From NCBI RefSeq assembly GCF_011074885.1, contig NC_054685.1, positions 310,001 through 374,000 on the forward strand: 64,000 nucleotides of DNA. The letters are read 5' to 3'. Within the stretch, counting starts at the first letter, position 1; every line of letters starts with the position of its first letter. This DNA is from Brettanomyces bruxellensis (Eukaryota > Ascomycota > Pichiomycetes > Pichiales > Pichiaceae). The notes under the pieces are model-generated. The model saw only the letters and a list, made by a program, of their open reading frames with translations. It was not told the DNA's origin and searched no databases. Positions 9,492 to 17,916 of the stretch are shown piece by piece. Position numbers and translations under genes: made by a program.

Positions 9492-10730
9492 TTAGGAAAG
9501 TTTTGCATATTCTCTACGCACATCCACAACAGGAAGCCTCATAGAACACCACTGCATATCTCTTAAAAGCTTTTTGGGATCACTATGGCCGGCTGCAAGA
9601 TTTAACAGCTTGTCATAATCTTGTTGCTGTCGCTTGAACTCCCGCACGACCAAATTTTCTTCAAAATCAACATAGAGTCTGGTATCATGTATCCGCACTA
9701 GAACATTGTCGACACGCACAAATGATCTTTGTAATACAAGCATACAGTCATGCATCACTCTTATCTTAATATTAAGTGTCGATATTCCGTTATCACCCAA
9801 TTCATCTTCAAAGAGTGTCATATCGTCAAAGAATAAGATGGGACTATGCTTTGTAAGCTTATCATGCGGAATTGTGTAGCTGTCATCATGAACGAACCCA
9901 CCTTCGGGCACTGTAAGATCGGTTCCAAAATAATGAGTAGTGTATGTCCAATCATATGGTTTGATGATCTCCATTAGCACATCATCATCGTTATGGTGAG
10001 CCTTAGCCCGACTTTTGAACCATTCATCTGCATAGGAGACCTTTAGTATATCCTTATTATCAATACTGACAGTTCTGAGTGCATCAAGAGAATTAAAACA
10101 GATATGGAGATTCTTGTTGCTATTCAAAACCTCGACTTTGTTGTTTCCAAAAATCATCTCGGGTACAGGAACTCCAAGAATGCTTTCAAAATGTTCAATT
10201 TCTTCTTTCGTAAGAATTGGCTTTCTGGCAGTATATATCTCCCAGTCATTGATGGATATTGAAGGTGTATCCTTGAACGGAAATGTAGCAGCTGGTGCAG
10301 GTATGATAACAGCACCACAATGTGCACAACGTGGGTTCTGACAATTTTGATCATCACATCCCATTGCTGGTACTTGAACTTGAACGTCTTTATCTGTTGT
10401 GCTTTGCTCATTTTTATCCGGTGACCTACTTTCGGAACTTTTTTCATCGTGGAAATGACGTGATTGACCATCTTTTGTATCCCGTGAGTTTGAATTAGGC
10501 GTTTTAAATCTAGGAGGCATTCTTGAGTTAATTGTTAGCATATGCATACGCCTAGCAGCGTCTATCTGAAATGTATTAAAGGAACTTGCAATCGGTTTTG
10601 GATAAAGCCCATCTGGCGCCTTCGTAATCGCTTTTCGACTTGGCTGATTCTCATGGTTTATAACATCATGAGATGAGAAGGTGGGTCCACTCGAGGCTTC
10701 GTCTTTTTCACCATTATTGGCTTTTACCAT
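9492..10730 (-). CDS. TIP41: Tip41-family regulator of PP2A-type phosphatases (TOR signalling)
   Basis: The protein is 412 aa; S. cerevisiae Tip41 is 356 aa, and the extra length is a low-complexity N-terminal region. A cysteine-rich stretch (MGCDDQNCQNPRCAHCGAVI, about residues 123-142) precedes the conserved Tip41 domain, which begins SISINDWEIYTARKPILT near 156 and includes VLKVSYADEWFKSR-like and WTYTTHYFGTDL blocks. The C-terminus has LRDMQWCSMRLPVVDVRREY. Tip41 binds Tap42 and modulates PP2A/Sit4 output of the TOR pathway in the cytoplasm. The CX4CX3CX2C spacing before the domain could bind a metal, but that is inference. Its divergent neighbour is ERV2; in S. cerevisiae TIP41 and ERV2 are separated only by dubious frames. 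Confidence 0.92.
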   Translation of the reverse strand: MVKANNGEKDEASSGPTFSSHDVINHENQPSRKAITKAPDGLYPKPIASSFNTFQIDAARRMHMLTINSRMPPRFKTPNSNSRDTKDGQSRHFHDEKSSESRSPDKNEQSTTDKDVQVQVPAMGCDDQNCQNPRCAHCGAVIIPAPAATFPFKDTPSISINDWEIYTARKPILTKEEIEHFESILGVPVPEMIFGNNKVEVLNSNKNLHICFNSLDALRTVSIDNKDILKVSYADEWFKSRAKAHHNDDDVLMEIIKPYDWTYTTHYFGTDLTVPEGGFVHDDSYTIPHDKLTKHSPILFFDDMTLFEDELGDNGISTLNIKIRVMHDCMLVLQRSFVRVDNVLVRIHDTRLYVDFEENLVVREFKRQQQDYDKLLNLAAGHSDPKKLLRDMQWCSMRLPVVDVRREYAKLS

Positions 10731-11138
10731 TATTTATATGTATGCGAGCTGGATGCTTCTATTCTCTTATGTCAGTAGGCCTTTCTTAAACGCTAATCGG
10801 TGGATGTGAATGTTTAGTTTTCGACCACTGGCTATCGTTAAATTATGGGGATGCAGATGTTAATTAGAAATGAAAAGGAGCGGGTCGATCGACTGGGGTT
10901 CGCCTGAGAGGTGTATGGAATGACAAGACGCACTAAAAATAAACACGAGAAACTTTTTTTTTTTTCATGTCTCTTTTTATTCTTGCCCTGAATGCGAATA
11001 CGGTAGGCGTGCGGCATGCAGAGCTGTCAATAATTAACGCGACAATCACAATAACCAGTACTGAATAGACTAATAGCCAAGCCGAATACAAGCTTGAAAT
11101 AATCAGATATCGCCGAGGAATATAAGGCTTCTGAGAAT
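10731..11138. promoter_or_regulatory. Divergent promoter region TIP41/ERV2
   Basis: This 408-base gap separates divergent starts. A T-run is at 10953-10965. A short frame on the minus strand overlaps the region but has no recognisable content. Confidence 0.4.
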
Positions 11139-11894
11139 ATGAAGTTCCTTGCACGAGGTTCGCGGAGCACAGGTGGTCTACAGAGGATTTTCTCGAGATC
11201 ACCTGGGCTAATTATAATCTCAATTATCATTATGACATCTTTCGTTTACATGTTTTCAAGTTCTGCGTTCAGTAACCCAGGAGAAACACTTGGAACATTT
11301 TCCGAAGAAGGCGATGGTATAAAAGTGACCACGCCATCAGATTCAGATATTTCTGAAGTTTCTGAAGGGCTCAATATCGATTTAGAGCGGGAAGGATTGG
11401 AGCAGACTGATACACCATTTATGCCAAAGATGGGCAATGCAACTCTACGGAAAGAACTAGGCAATGCATCCTGGAAGCTATTTCACACAATCCTTGCAAG
11501 ATATCCTGACGAGCCTACAGATGCCCAGAAATCGCATCTTCGAACTTACATCTATACATTTGCCCAGGTTTATCCTTGTGGTGACTGTGCAAGACATTTT
11601 ATCAAACTACTTAAGAAGTTCCCACCCCAGCTAAACTCGAGGAAGAATGCCGCTGTCTGGGGATGTGATGTGCACAATCAGGTTAACGAGAAACTCCATC
11701 ACCCAATATACGATTGCAGTAATATTCTTGAAGATTATGATTGCGGATGTGGTGTTGATGAGGAGTCAGAAGATTACACTCTTCAAGGTAAAACACTGAA
11801 GGAGGTTCAAGGGGATGCTGTGGACAAATTGGAGTCACAAAAACATCTCGATAGTATACATGTGGAGAGTAAGGAGGCCCATGTGGGCGGTTGA
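11139..11894 (+). CDS. ERV2: ER flavin-linked sulfhydryl oxidase Erv2
   Basis: The 251-aa protein has an N-terminal signal anchor (GLIIISIIIMTSFVYMF, residues 23-39), an acidic linker, and an Erv/ALR domain from about residue 103. The catalytic disulfide is YPCGDC (Cys147/Cys150). The FAD-binding motif is CDVHNQVN (Cys176, His179), with Cys193 as its probable partner. The C-terminal shuttle pair is CGC (Cys202/Cys204), the arrangement known from S. cerevisiae Erv2. It makes disulfides in the ER lumen using O2 and passes them to PDI. A PDI-like gene lies at 55.8 kb in this window, but the two are not clustered. The start is the first ATG and precedes the anchor directly. Confidence 0.95.
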   Translation: MKFLARGSRSTGGLQRIFSRSPGLIIISIIIMTSFVYMFSSSAFSNPGETLGTFSEEGDGIKVTTPSDSDISEVSEGLNIDLEREGLEQTDTPFMPKMGNATLRKELGNASWKLFHTILARYPDEPTDAQKSHLRTYIYTFAQVYPCGDCARHFIKLLKKFPPQLNSRKNAAVWGCDVHNQVNEKLHHPIYDCSNILEDYDCGCGVDEESEDYTLQGKTLKEVQGDAVDKLESQKHLDSIHVESKEAHVGG

Positions 11895-13693
11895 TTATGT
11901 AAAAGAGGATATTTGCTGTTTGCCATTAGTCATCTCACTGTATTTCTTCGTTGTCGAGCAAATATTTACGATACCAAGGTCAAGTCCAAACCTATGGAGC
12001 TTATTGTATGCTTGTTTGCAATATATTGAAATAAACCGAACCGTACATAACATGTAGTTAGAAGTAGATGTGTGTACGCTCAACAAGTATACATATAGTT
12101 TCTTTTTAATCATTTGTTATTTCAGTAGGCATTTCCATGACCATTTCGAAGTGACAGGTTAACAATAGGAAATAAATAATGATTTCGAAAGAACCATCTG
12201 TCGTATGGGTTAATCCGGATTCGTGAGAAATATCGGAGTGCGACACTTTTGACGATGCCCGTTGCAGCTCTCGGAAACTACTAAAGAATTTTGCATTTGC
12301 TCTGAAAAAAAAATTGCCGACAATTGTATTCCTTTAAGCTTTCATTGGTCAGAAATGCATTCAAATAAATAAATTGAAGCAAAGATATTAAATTCATGCT
12401 AACCAAAATTTAAAGTTTGTTCCGTAATGGACATTTTGGTTCTACGAATGATGGCAACATATTAAATGGAAATCGCCATGGATATCGGGCCAGCCGAAAT
12501 GACGTTTCGAAATCAAGAAGTTTGACAATCCACTTTGTCCGTTAATACTCTCGATCTACACACAAATAGGATAAAACACCCCATTCAAAAGCAAGTGAAT
12601 CCACTTTTGCGGGGTGAGAAAATTTGAATCTAACCATAGAAGCGAGTTCTTAAATTAAAATCCTGTACGCACTATTATTATTTATGCATGATCAATAATT
12701 TAGCTTATAAAACCAAACGCGGCTTGCACCTGTATCTCCACAAAATTTACTACCTTAATGATTTCCTTACAATCTGGAAAATAATTTACTAGAGTTTGTA
12801 TTGAAACAATCCATATTCATTCCGTAATTTAACAATTTTAATAAAGAATCGATTGCGGACATGACAAAGGTGCGACGATTACAGATCTGATAAACTACTC
12901 CTGAGATCCAATCGCTCAGTTACTTGAATTCCTGAATAATTTTTATGCTAGCAAAAGCTTCAAGTGTGATATCCAGTTACTAATATAGTCGACGACACTC
13001 TTAACGTTTTGTAAGATTTCAATCAAAAGTCCCTCCGGAAAAAGGCACCGAAAAGTGCACATCTCCGGAAATTGCTGCAAAGAGCGGCTAAAGCAAAAAA
13101 AAAAAAAATAGGAAATGAAGCGGGCAATTGCGGGGGCTCTATTGTCTCGCAAAATAAAGTTGTCCGCTCTAAACACGGTAAAGTTTCCGGACTCCACAAA
13201 TAAAAAATAAAAAATAAAAGGGCTTCTATTTGAAATTAAAATCATTGGACAGCTGATGGAAAGCCATAGATGGCATTGTACAAAATGAATCCGTAAGTAT
13301 GTAAATGTGTTTGACTACATATATAAATGAGTTCACCCTTTCGGTACCAAACTACGGACTTTGCATCTTTTGGATGTCTAAATGCATTTGATTCACTCTT
13401 AGTCGATTTATTCCTTGTACACTAAAGCCAGATCATTGATAAATCATATCCATCGCCATTCAGTCGATGTCTTGTTCTTTTTAAAGAAATCGATAAAAGT
13501 ACAATTCAAAACCTCAAAGCCGGTGAATTTCTTCGAACTTCGATTTATTCCAAAACATCAACGAGGAGAACTGAACAATTTCGAGGCCAAATAAGCGGGC
13601 TAGCTATTGATTTAAAGGTAATTTCTAGATCTGATTACAATTCATTGGATTAGATTACACAAAAGTGTAGTGTGATACGCTCAATATCGCACA
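11895..13693. promoter_or_regulatory. 1.8-kb gene-free region upstream of the Zn2Cys6 regulator
   Basis: No protein with recognisable content is visible on either strand. The longest frame (about 100 codons, minus strand, 12943-13245) is hydrophobic and low in complexity. The region carries three TCCGGA palindromes at 13034, 13064 and 13186. A TATATAA-type element is near 13320 and an A-run is at about 13098-13110. Its length suggests a complex promoter or an unannotated noncoding transcript. Confidence 0.45.
13034..13191. promoter_or_regulatory. Three TCCGGA palindromes, candidate zinc-cluster binding sites
   Basis: TCCGGA occurs at 13034-13039, 13064-13069 and 13186-13191. The first two are spaced exactly 30 bases, about three helical turns. 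Both are followed by AA. CCGG/CGG half-sites are what Zn2Cys6 proteins recognise, and the downstream gene encodes one, so autoregulation is plausible. This is inference from motif content only. Confidence 0.3.
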
Positions 13694-15979
13694 ATGAAAC
13701 AGAGTGATTTGAACACAGCATGCCAAAAATTAGTCCCTCTATTACCAAATACTCAGCGCATGGAAAACAATAGAGGCCAGAAAATTGGCAAGCCAAAAAA
13801 AGGTCGTGGGCCAGGAAGATCAAAAATCAGAGGATACTATGCCGCGAAGCAGCCGAGGGTCACGACAAGGATTGTGAACAAAAACCCACCCACATTTGTT
13901 GATCAGGCTAAACCACGGCATTTGAGAAGTTGTGCAAGATGTAGAAAGCACAAAACAAAGTGTGACTATGTCGATACAGTCCCAAATCCCTGCTCATCAT
14001 GTGCTCAGCGAGGTGTCACATGTGAGCTAGAAATAGTTATTCCAATAAAACGGTCCAACATCATCAAAAATATATCGGATGATATTAATGGGTTAAAAGA
14101 TATGGTCGATTCTTTGTTGGCACGTGATGCGTATTTAAGAGACATGTGCCAGCGATCTAATATAGCTGTTTCTGGGCTTGTCGATCTGAAGTGCAAGGCT
14201 GATCGAAACATCTACAATAAGGATACAACATTATTTGGGAAGAAAGGTAATGTCACGAAGGAAATCTTGACACCCCCGGACTCAGTTAAGTCATTCCGAA
14301 TGTCAGATAGTTGTTCTTGCTCAAATGATATGGGGATCAATAGTTATTCTGTGGGGAGAACCAACTCGATGGAATCTACAATAAGAGGCCAGGTGACCCC
14401 TCCGAGTGATAACGAATATAAGTCACTGGTAAACAAATCAGAGAAATGCCAAATAAAAGGTGTTTGTTCGTACGGAATGCTTGAAATTGAACGCTTCTTC
14501 TACATTTTTAATGAGAAATTACTCCCCCGTATCCCGATCATGCCCGCAATAACTTCGGCAAAAACACTTTACAGCAACAATAAGCTGTTGTTTTGGTCCA
14601 TCATATATGTGGTATCAGGGGATAAAAAAATTGAGCATGATTACCTAAGGGGGGAATTGGCACGGTGGTGCTGGCTTCACACACCCCGTGACTTATCAAT
14701 TATCCAATCCATAATAATAATGTCTGCTTTTCCAATCAAGCGGATTGAACAAGTGAAATCCTCATATGAATTTGATACATACATCTTTCAGCAACTTGAA
14801 CTTGCGAAAGATCTATCTGTGCAGATAGGTCTCGGAAAAAGTGTAATATTTTCTAAGGAGTTTTCCAGAAGTATAGAAAATAGAGAAATTAAGGATAAGT
14901 ATATATACAATACATGGTGCATGCTATATATTCTGGGAACAATATATGGTTTCAAGTTGGGGTTAGAATGGGATTTCAGAAGAGATTATATTATCGAAAA
15001 TATGCGGAAAACCAATTCATACGTGGGAAGACTTTTAAATATCGTGATTCTCCACTCTGAAATTATAGGAATTATCGCCTTTAATTACGAGGCGCCTTCC
15101 GAATATCATGAAAATACAACATACTTAGAGAGAAAGTTGGATAATTGGAGCGAAATGCTTCAAAGATACAAATCTCAAGAAACGGATATCAATATTCTAG
15201 TGATGCTCTCAGTAGTTGAACTAACATTACGGCTATGTGACAATGGAGCTAGTGTGCAGGAAAAGATTGAGCAAAATAAACGCAGCATTGAGCTATGTAA
15301 CGACACATATAACCTAATTTCGGTCATTAACATTGCTACGGCTCCAATATTTGTGAAAATGGCATTAGAGTTTGTGAGTGTTGTCTTGATTAAACTTTCA
15401 CTTTCTCCTTACAATTTGCAGGAGCTCAATACAGAGTTTTTAGGCTTTGTTTTCCAGAAGCTTGCCGGCCTAAGTGAGTACGCTGATACTAGGCAAATAC
15501 TAGATCTTCTTATGGAGATCCAATCAAGCTTTACGATGGACGATACTGCACTCTTGATGAGTGATTTTTCTTGGTTTCAGGTTCAATTACTGCAAGGGTT
15601 GATGTTTGATTTGAAAAACACTGTTGATTTATTTAGAACATGCCGTGGAAACAGACAGGAATTGTCTAGACTTTTTGATAACAGCATTCTGGACAAAAAT
15701 GTCTTTCGAAGAAACGCAGAAAATTTTATTCGTAACGTTGATCTCATAGGCCCATATTCAGATGCATTATTTAATGCTACGCCCTTACCTGTGGATGAAA
15801 GTGATAATTCCTATGCTTACGAAAAAAGAGGCCGCACTCTTCAAGGTGATGGTGAATACGCACTAATCAATATCAATTCTTATGATTCCGATCGGAAGTT
15901 AACTTCGCTAGACTGCCATTATAATGAAGATTATCAGTCTAATTTTCCTTTCATGTTTAACGAGATGAAAATCACTTAG
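13694..15979 (+). CDS. Zn2Cys6 (zinc cluster) transcription factor, Leu3-like spacing
   Basis: The protein is 761 aa. A basic N-terminus (KPKKGRGPGRSKIRG) precedes a binuclear zinc cluster with cysteines at 80, 83, 90, 100, 103 and 110. The spacing is CX2CX6CX9CX2CX6C; the nine-residue central loop ending in proline (VDTVPNPC) matches the Leu3 type. A linker and short coiled coil (ISDDINGLKDMVDSLL, about 126-141) follow, which fits binding as a dimer. The rest (about 240-720) looks like a fungal-specific middle homology region. It presumably acts in the nucleus. The MFS carboxylate-type transporter gene starts 327 bases downstream on the same strand, so it may be a target. I do not recognise the specific orthologue. 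Confidence 0.85.
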   Translation: MKQSDLNTACQKLVPLLPNTQRMENNRGQKIGKPKKGRGPGRSKIRGYYAAKQPRVTTRIVNKNPPTFVDQAKPRHLRSCARCRKHKTKCDYVDTVPNPCSSCAQRGVTCELEIVIPIKRSNIIKNISDDINGLKDMVDSLLARDAYLRDMCQRSNIAVSGLVDLKCKADRNIYNKDTTLFGKKGNVTKEILTPPDSVKSFRMSDSCSCSNDMGINSYSVGRTNSMESTIRGQVTPPSDNEYKSLVNKSEKCQIKGVCSYGMLEIERFFYIFNEKLLPRIPIMPAITSAKTLYSNNKLLFWSIIYVVSGDKKIEHDYLRGELARWCWLHTPRDLSIIQSIIIMSAFPIKRIEQVKSSYEFDTYIFQQLELAKDLSVQIGLGKSVIFSKEFSRSIENREIKDKYIYNTWCMLYILGTIYGFKLGLEWDFRRDYIIENMRKTNSYVGRLLNIVILHSEIIGIIAFNYEAPSEYHENTTYLERKLDNWSEMLQRYKSQETDINILVMLSVVELTLRLCDNGASVQEKIEQNKRSIELCNDTYNLISVINIATAPIFVKMALEFVSVVLIKLSLSPYNLQELNTEFLGFVFQKLAGLSEYADTRQILDLLMEIQSSFTMDDTALLMSDFSWFQVQLLQGLMFDLKNTVDLFRTCRGNRQELSRLFDNSILDKNVFRRNAENFIRNVDLIGPYSDALFNATPLPVDESDNSYAYEKRGRTLQGDGEYALININSYDSDRKLTSLDCHYNEDYQSNFPFMFNEMKIT

Positions 15980-16305
15980 ATTTATAAGGAAAATTCTTAT
16001 TTATACTTGAATTTATACATCATGAATAATGACCAATATATAAGAAAAATGTAATTATGTGGCGTGGTGTAAGAAAATCCTTTTTTTTTTTGGTTGAAAC
16101 GGCTGAAAATTTTACCATGACTCTAAGCACCCTTCCTTATGTTCGGAGATAAGAAAAATCTGATAGAATCTGCAGGATGACAATGTGTCATACCCTCCTG
16201 CTCCCTGATAATCCCTTTTGAGGTATATATACGGCGCGATTTACAGATCTAATAAAATTCATCATACGTATATTTTCTTATGCTTGAAATATTGGTTTAA
16301 ATAAT
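15980..16305 (+). promoter_or_regulatory. Promoter region of the MFS transporter
   Basis: This 326-base gap contains a T-run at 16081-16090 and a TATATATA box at 16224-16231, about 80 bases before the ATG, directly followed by ACGGCGCG. A GTTCGGAG sequence at 16140 gives another CGG half-site. Upstream sequence may also hold the terminator of the zinc-cluster gene. Confidence 0.45.
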
Positions 16306-17838
16306 ATGAGTGAAGACCGGAGTACAAGTATAGAAAGTGTACATTCTCTTGAAGAAGATGAAATAACTCAAACAAGAATGAAATCACAGTGTCATCAAGA
16401 CAAAGAGACTGGTATCGCTAAAAATGGGAGTTTCAAAGAATTAGCTCACACGGATTCTGCTTCTGCAACATCGGATAGTGACATAGATCAAGATGATAAA
16501 CCTCATATGGACTATCCGGATGGCGGCCTTAAGGCCAATACAATAGTTTTAGCATGCTGGATCGGGTTTGTGTCCAACTTTGGGCTTATAAACTCGACTG
16601 GTGCAATAGAGTCACGCGTACAGCAATATATTCTAACGGAAAATACGGCGACAGAGATTTCATGGATATTTTCGATATTCTCTTTTGTGGCCTTCGGCTG
16701 TAATCTTATATCTGGTCGTTTGTTTGACAAATACGGTGCTAAAACCATTTCCATAATAGGGAGTATTCTTCTGGTCGGCGGATTGTTTGCCACTGCAAAC
16801 TGTCGCACATTGGTCGAGTTCATACTTGGATTTGGAATATGCTGTGGTGTGGGATGTGCATTATTGATGGCTCCAAATGTTAGCGTTATAGGACATTATT
16901 TTGACAAACATCGTGGAATTGCGATGGGTATTGCGATGTCCGGAGCATCGGTTGGTGGAATTGTCTGGCCATTGCTATGCCTTGGACTCTATGACAAAGT
17001 TGGCTATACGTGGACGATTAGGATTTTGGCATTTGCCATGCTGCTTCTCTTGGGAATATACTGCATTCTTATTGATGATCGCAGAAAAGAGGTGGCACAA
17101 TACAGTACAGAGTTGAAGGCACAGAGATTAAGAGAGCGGGAGAAATTAGGCATCTGCGAAGTGTCATTTTCACGGAAAATAGCCAATAAAATGTTTCTTA
17201 CACGGAAATTACTCAGTACTGCTCATAAAATACAAGATGCCGTTGACTTCTCTATGCTCAGGGACCTCACATATGATTTTTTAGTTCTTGGAGTTTTTCT
17301 AAACGAGTTTTCCCTTCTTTTAGTGTTTACCTACATTCCGACATATGCCATTAGCGAGAACTTTTCACAGTCAACCGGATTACTAGCGTTGATCATTGTT
17401 AATGCCACTGGTGTCGTCGGTAGATACGTACCTTCCTACATCGCTGATAAATATGGTAACTTCAACATTATAACAGTTTCATCTTTTTTTATGTCTTGTT
17501 TTATTTTTGTTCTTTGGGTTCCATTCGGAAACTATTATGGCTGCTTTATGACATTTGCTGGACTTTTTGGCGTTGCCTGTGCATCGACTTTAGTTTTGAC
17601 ACCACTTTGCACTTCAGAAATAAGCGAGCCACAGAATTACGGTAAAGCATATGGTACATGCTATTTCTTTTGCGCTTTTGGAAATCTTATATCTCTTCCA
17701 ATTGGAATGGCCTTAACCGGATCCAATGGTAACTATCAAAACATGGCAATCTTTAGTGGTGTTACATCGGCCATCGGAACTATCGCTTTCGCTTCAGCCA
17801 GATACAGATTAGGAGGATTTAAACTTGTTGCTGTCTAG
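16306..17838 (+). CDS. MFS transporter of the monocarboxylate-porter (MCH/ESBP6) type
   Basis: The protein is 510 aa. A hydrophilic acidic N-terminus of about 70 residues ends in the family signature DYPDGGLKANTIVLACW, where TM1 begins. The loop between TM2 and TM3 carries the MFS motif GRLFDKYGAKTISIIG. Later blocks include APNVSVIGHYFDKHRGIAMG and GASVGGIVWPL, both typical of fungal Mch-family proteins, and a central hydrophilic loop (about 255-315). About twelve membrane segments can be counted. Fungal members have been linked to carboxylate, riboflavin or unknown substrates, so no substrate is assigned. The position directly after a zinc-cluster regulator suggests control by it; this is inference. 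Confidence 0.85.
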   Translation: MSEDRSTSIESVHSLEEDEITQTRMKSQCHQDKETGIAKNGSFKELAHTDSASATSDSDIDQDDKPHMDYPDGGLKANTIVLACWIGFVSNFGLINSTGAIESRVQQYILTENTATEISWIFSIFSFVAFGCNLISGRLFDKYGAKTISIIGSILLVGGLFATANCRTLVEFILGFGICCGVGCALLMAPNVSVIGHYFDKHRGIAMGIAMSGASVGGIVWPLLCLGLYDKVGYTWTIRILAFAMLLLLGIYCILIDDRRKEVAQYSTELKAQRLREREKLGICEVSFSRKIANKMFLTRKLLSTAHKIQDAVDFSMLRDLTYDFLVLGVFLNEFSLLLVFTYIPTYAISENFSQSTGLLALIIVNATGVVGRYVPSYIADKYGNFNIITVSSFFMSCFIFVLWVPFGNYYGCFMTFAGLFGVACASTLVLTPLCTSEISEPQNYGKAYGTCYFFCAFGNLISLPIGMALTGSNGNYQNMAIFSGVTSAIGTIAFASARYRLGGFKLVAV

Positions 17839-17916
17839 CAATTTCATTTCATAAAGCATTAAAATTATATAGATATATATTCTCTAATATTCATATCCTT
17901 TCCGCCGAAAGACATG

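Noticed and set aside
12943..13245. Minus-strand 100-codon frame upstream of the zinc-cluster gene
   Set aside because: It is low in complexity (Phe runs from a T-tract) with no known motif. It overlaps the TCCGGA sites, so promoter function is more likely.
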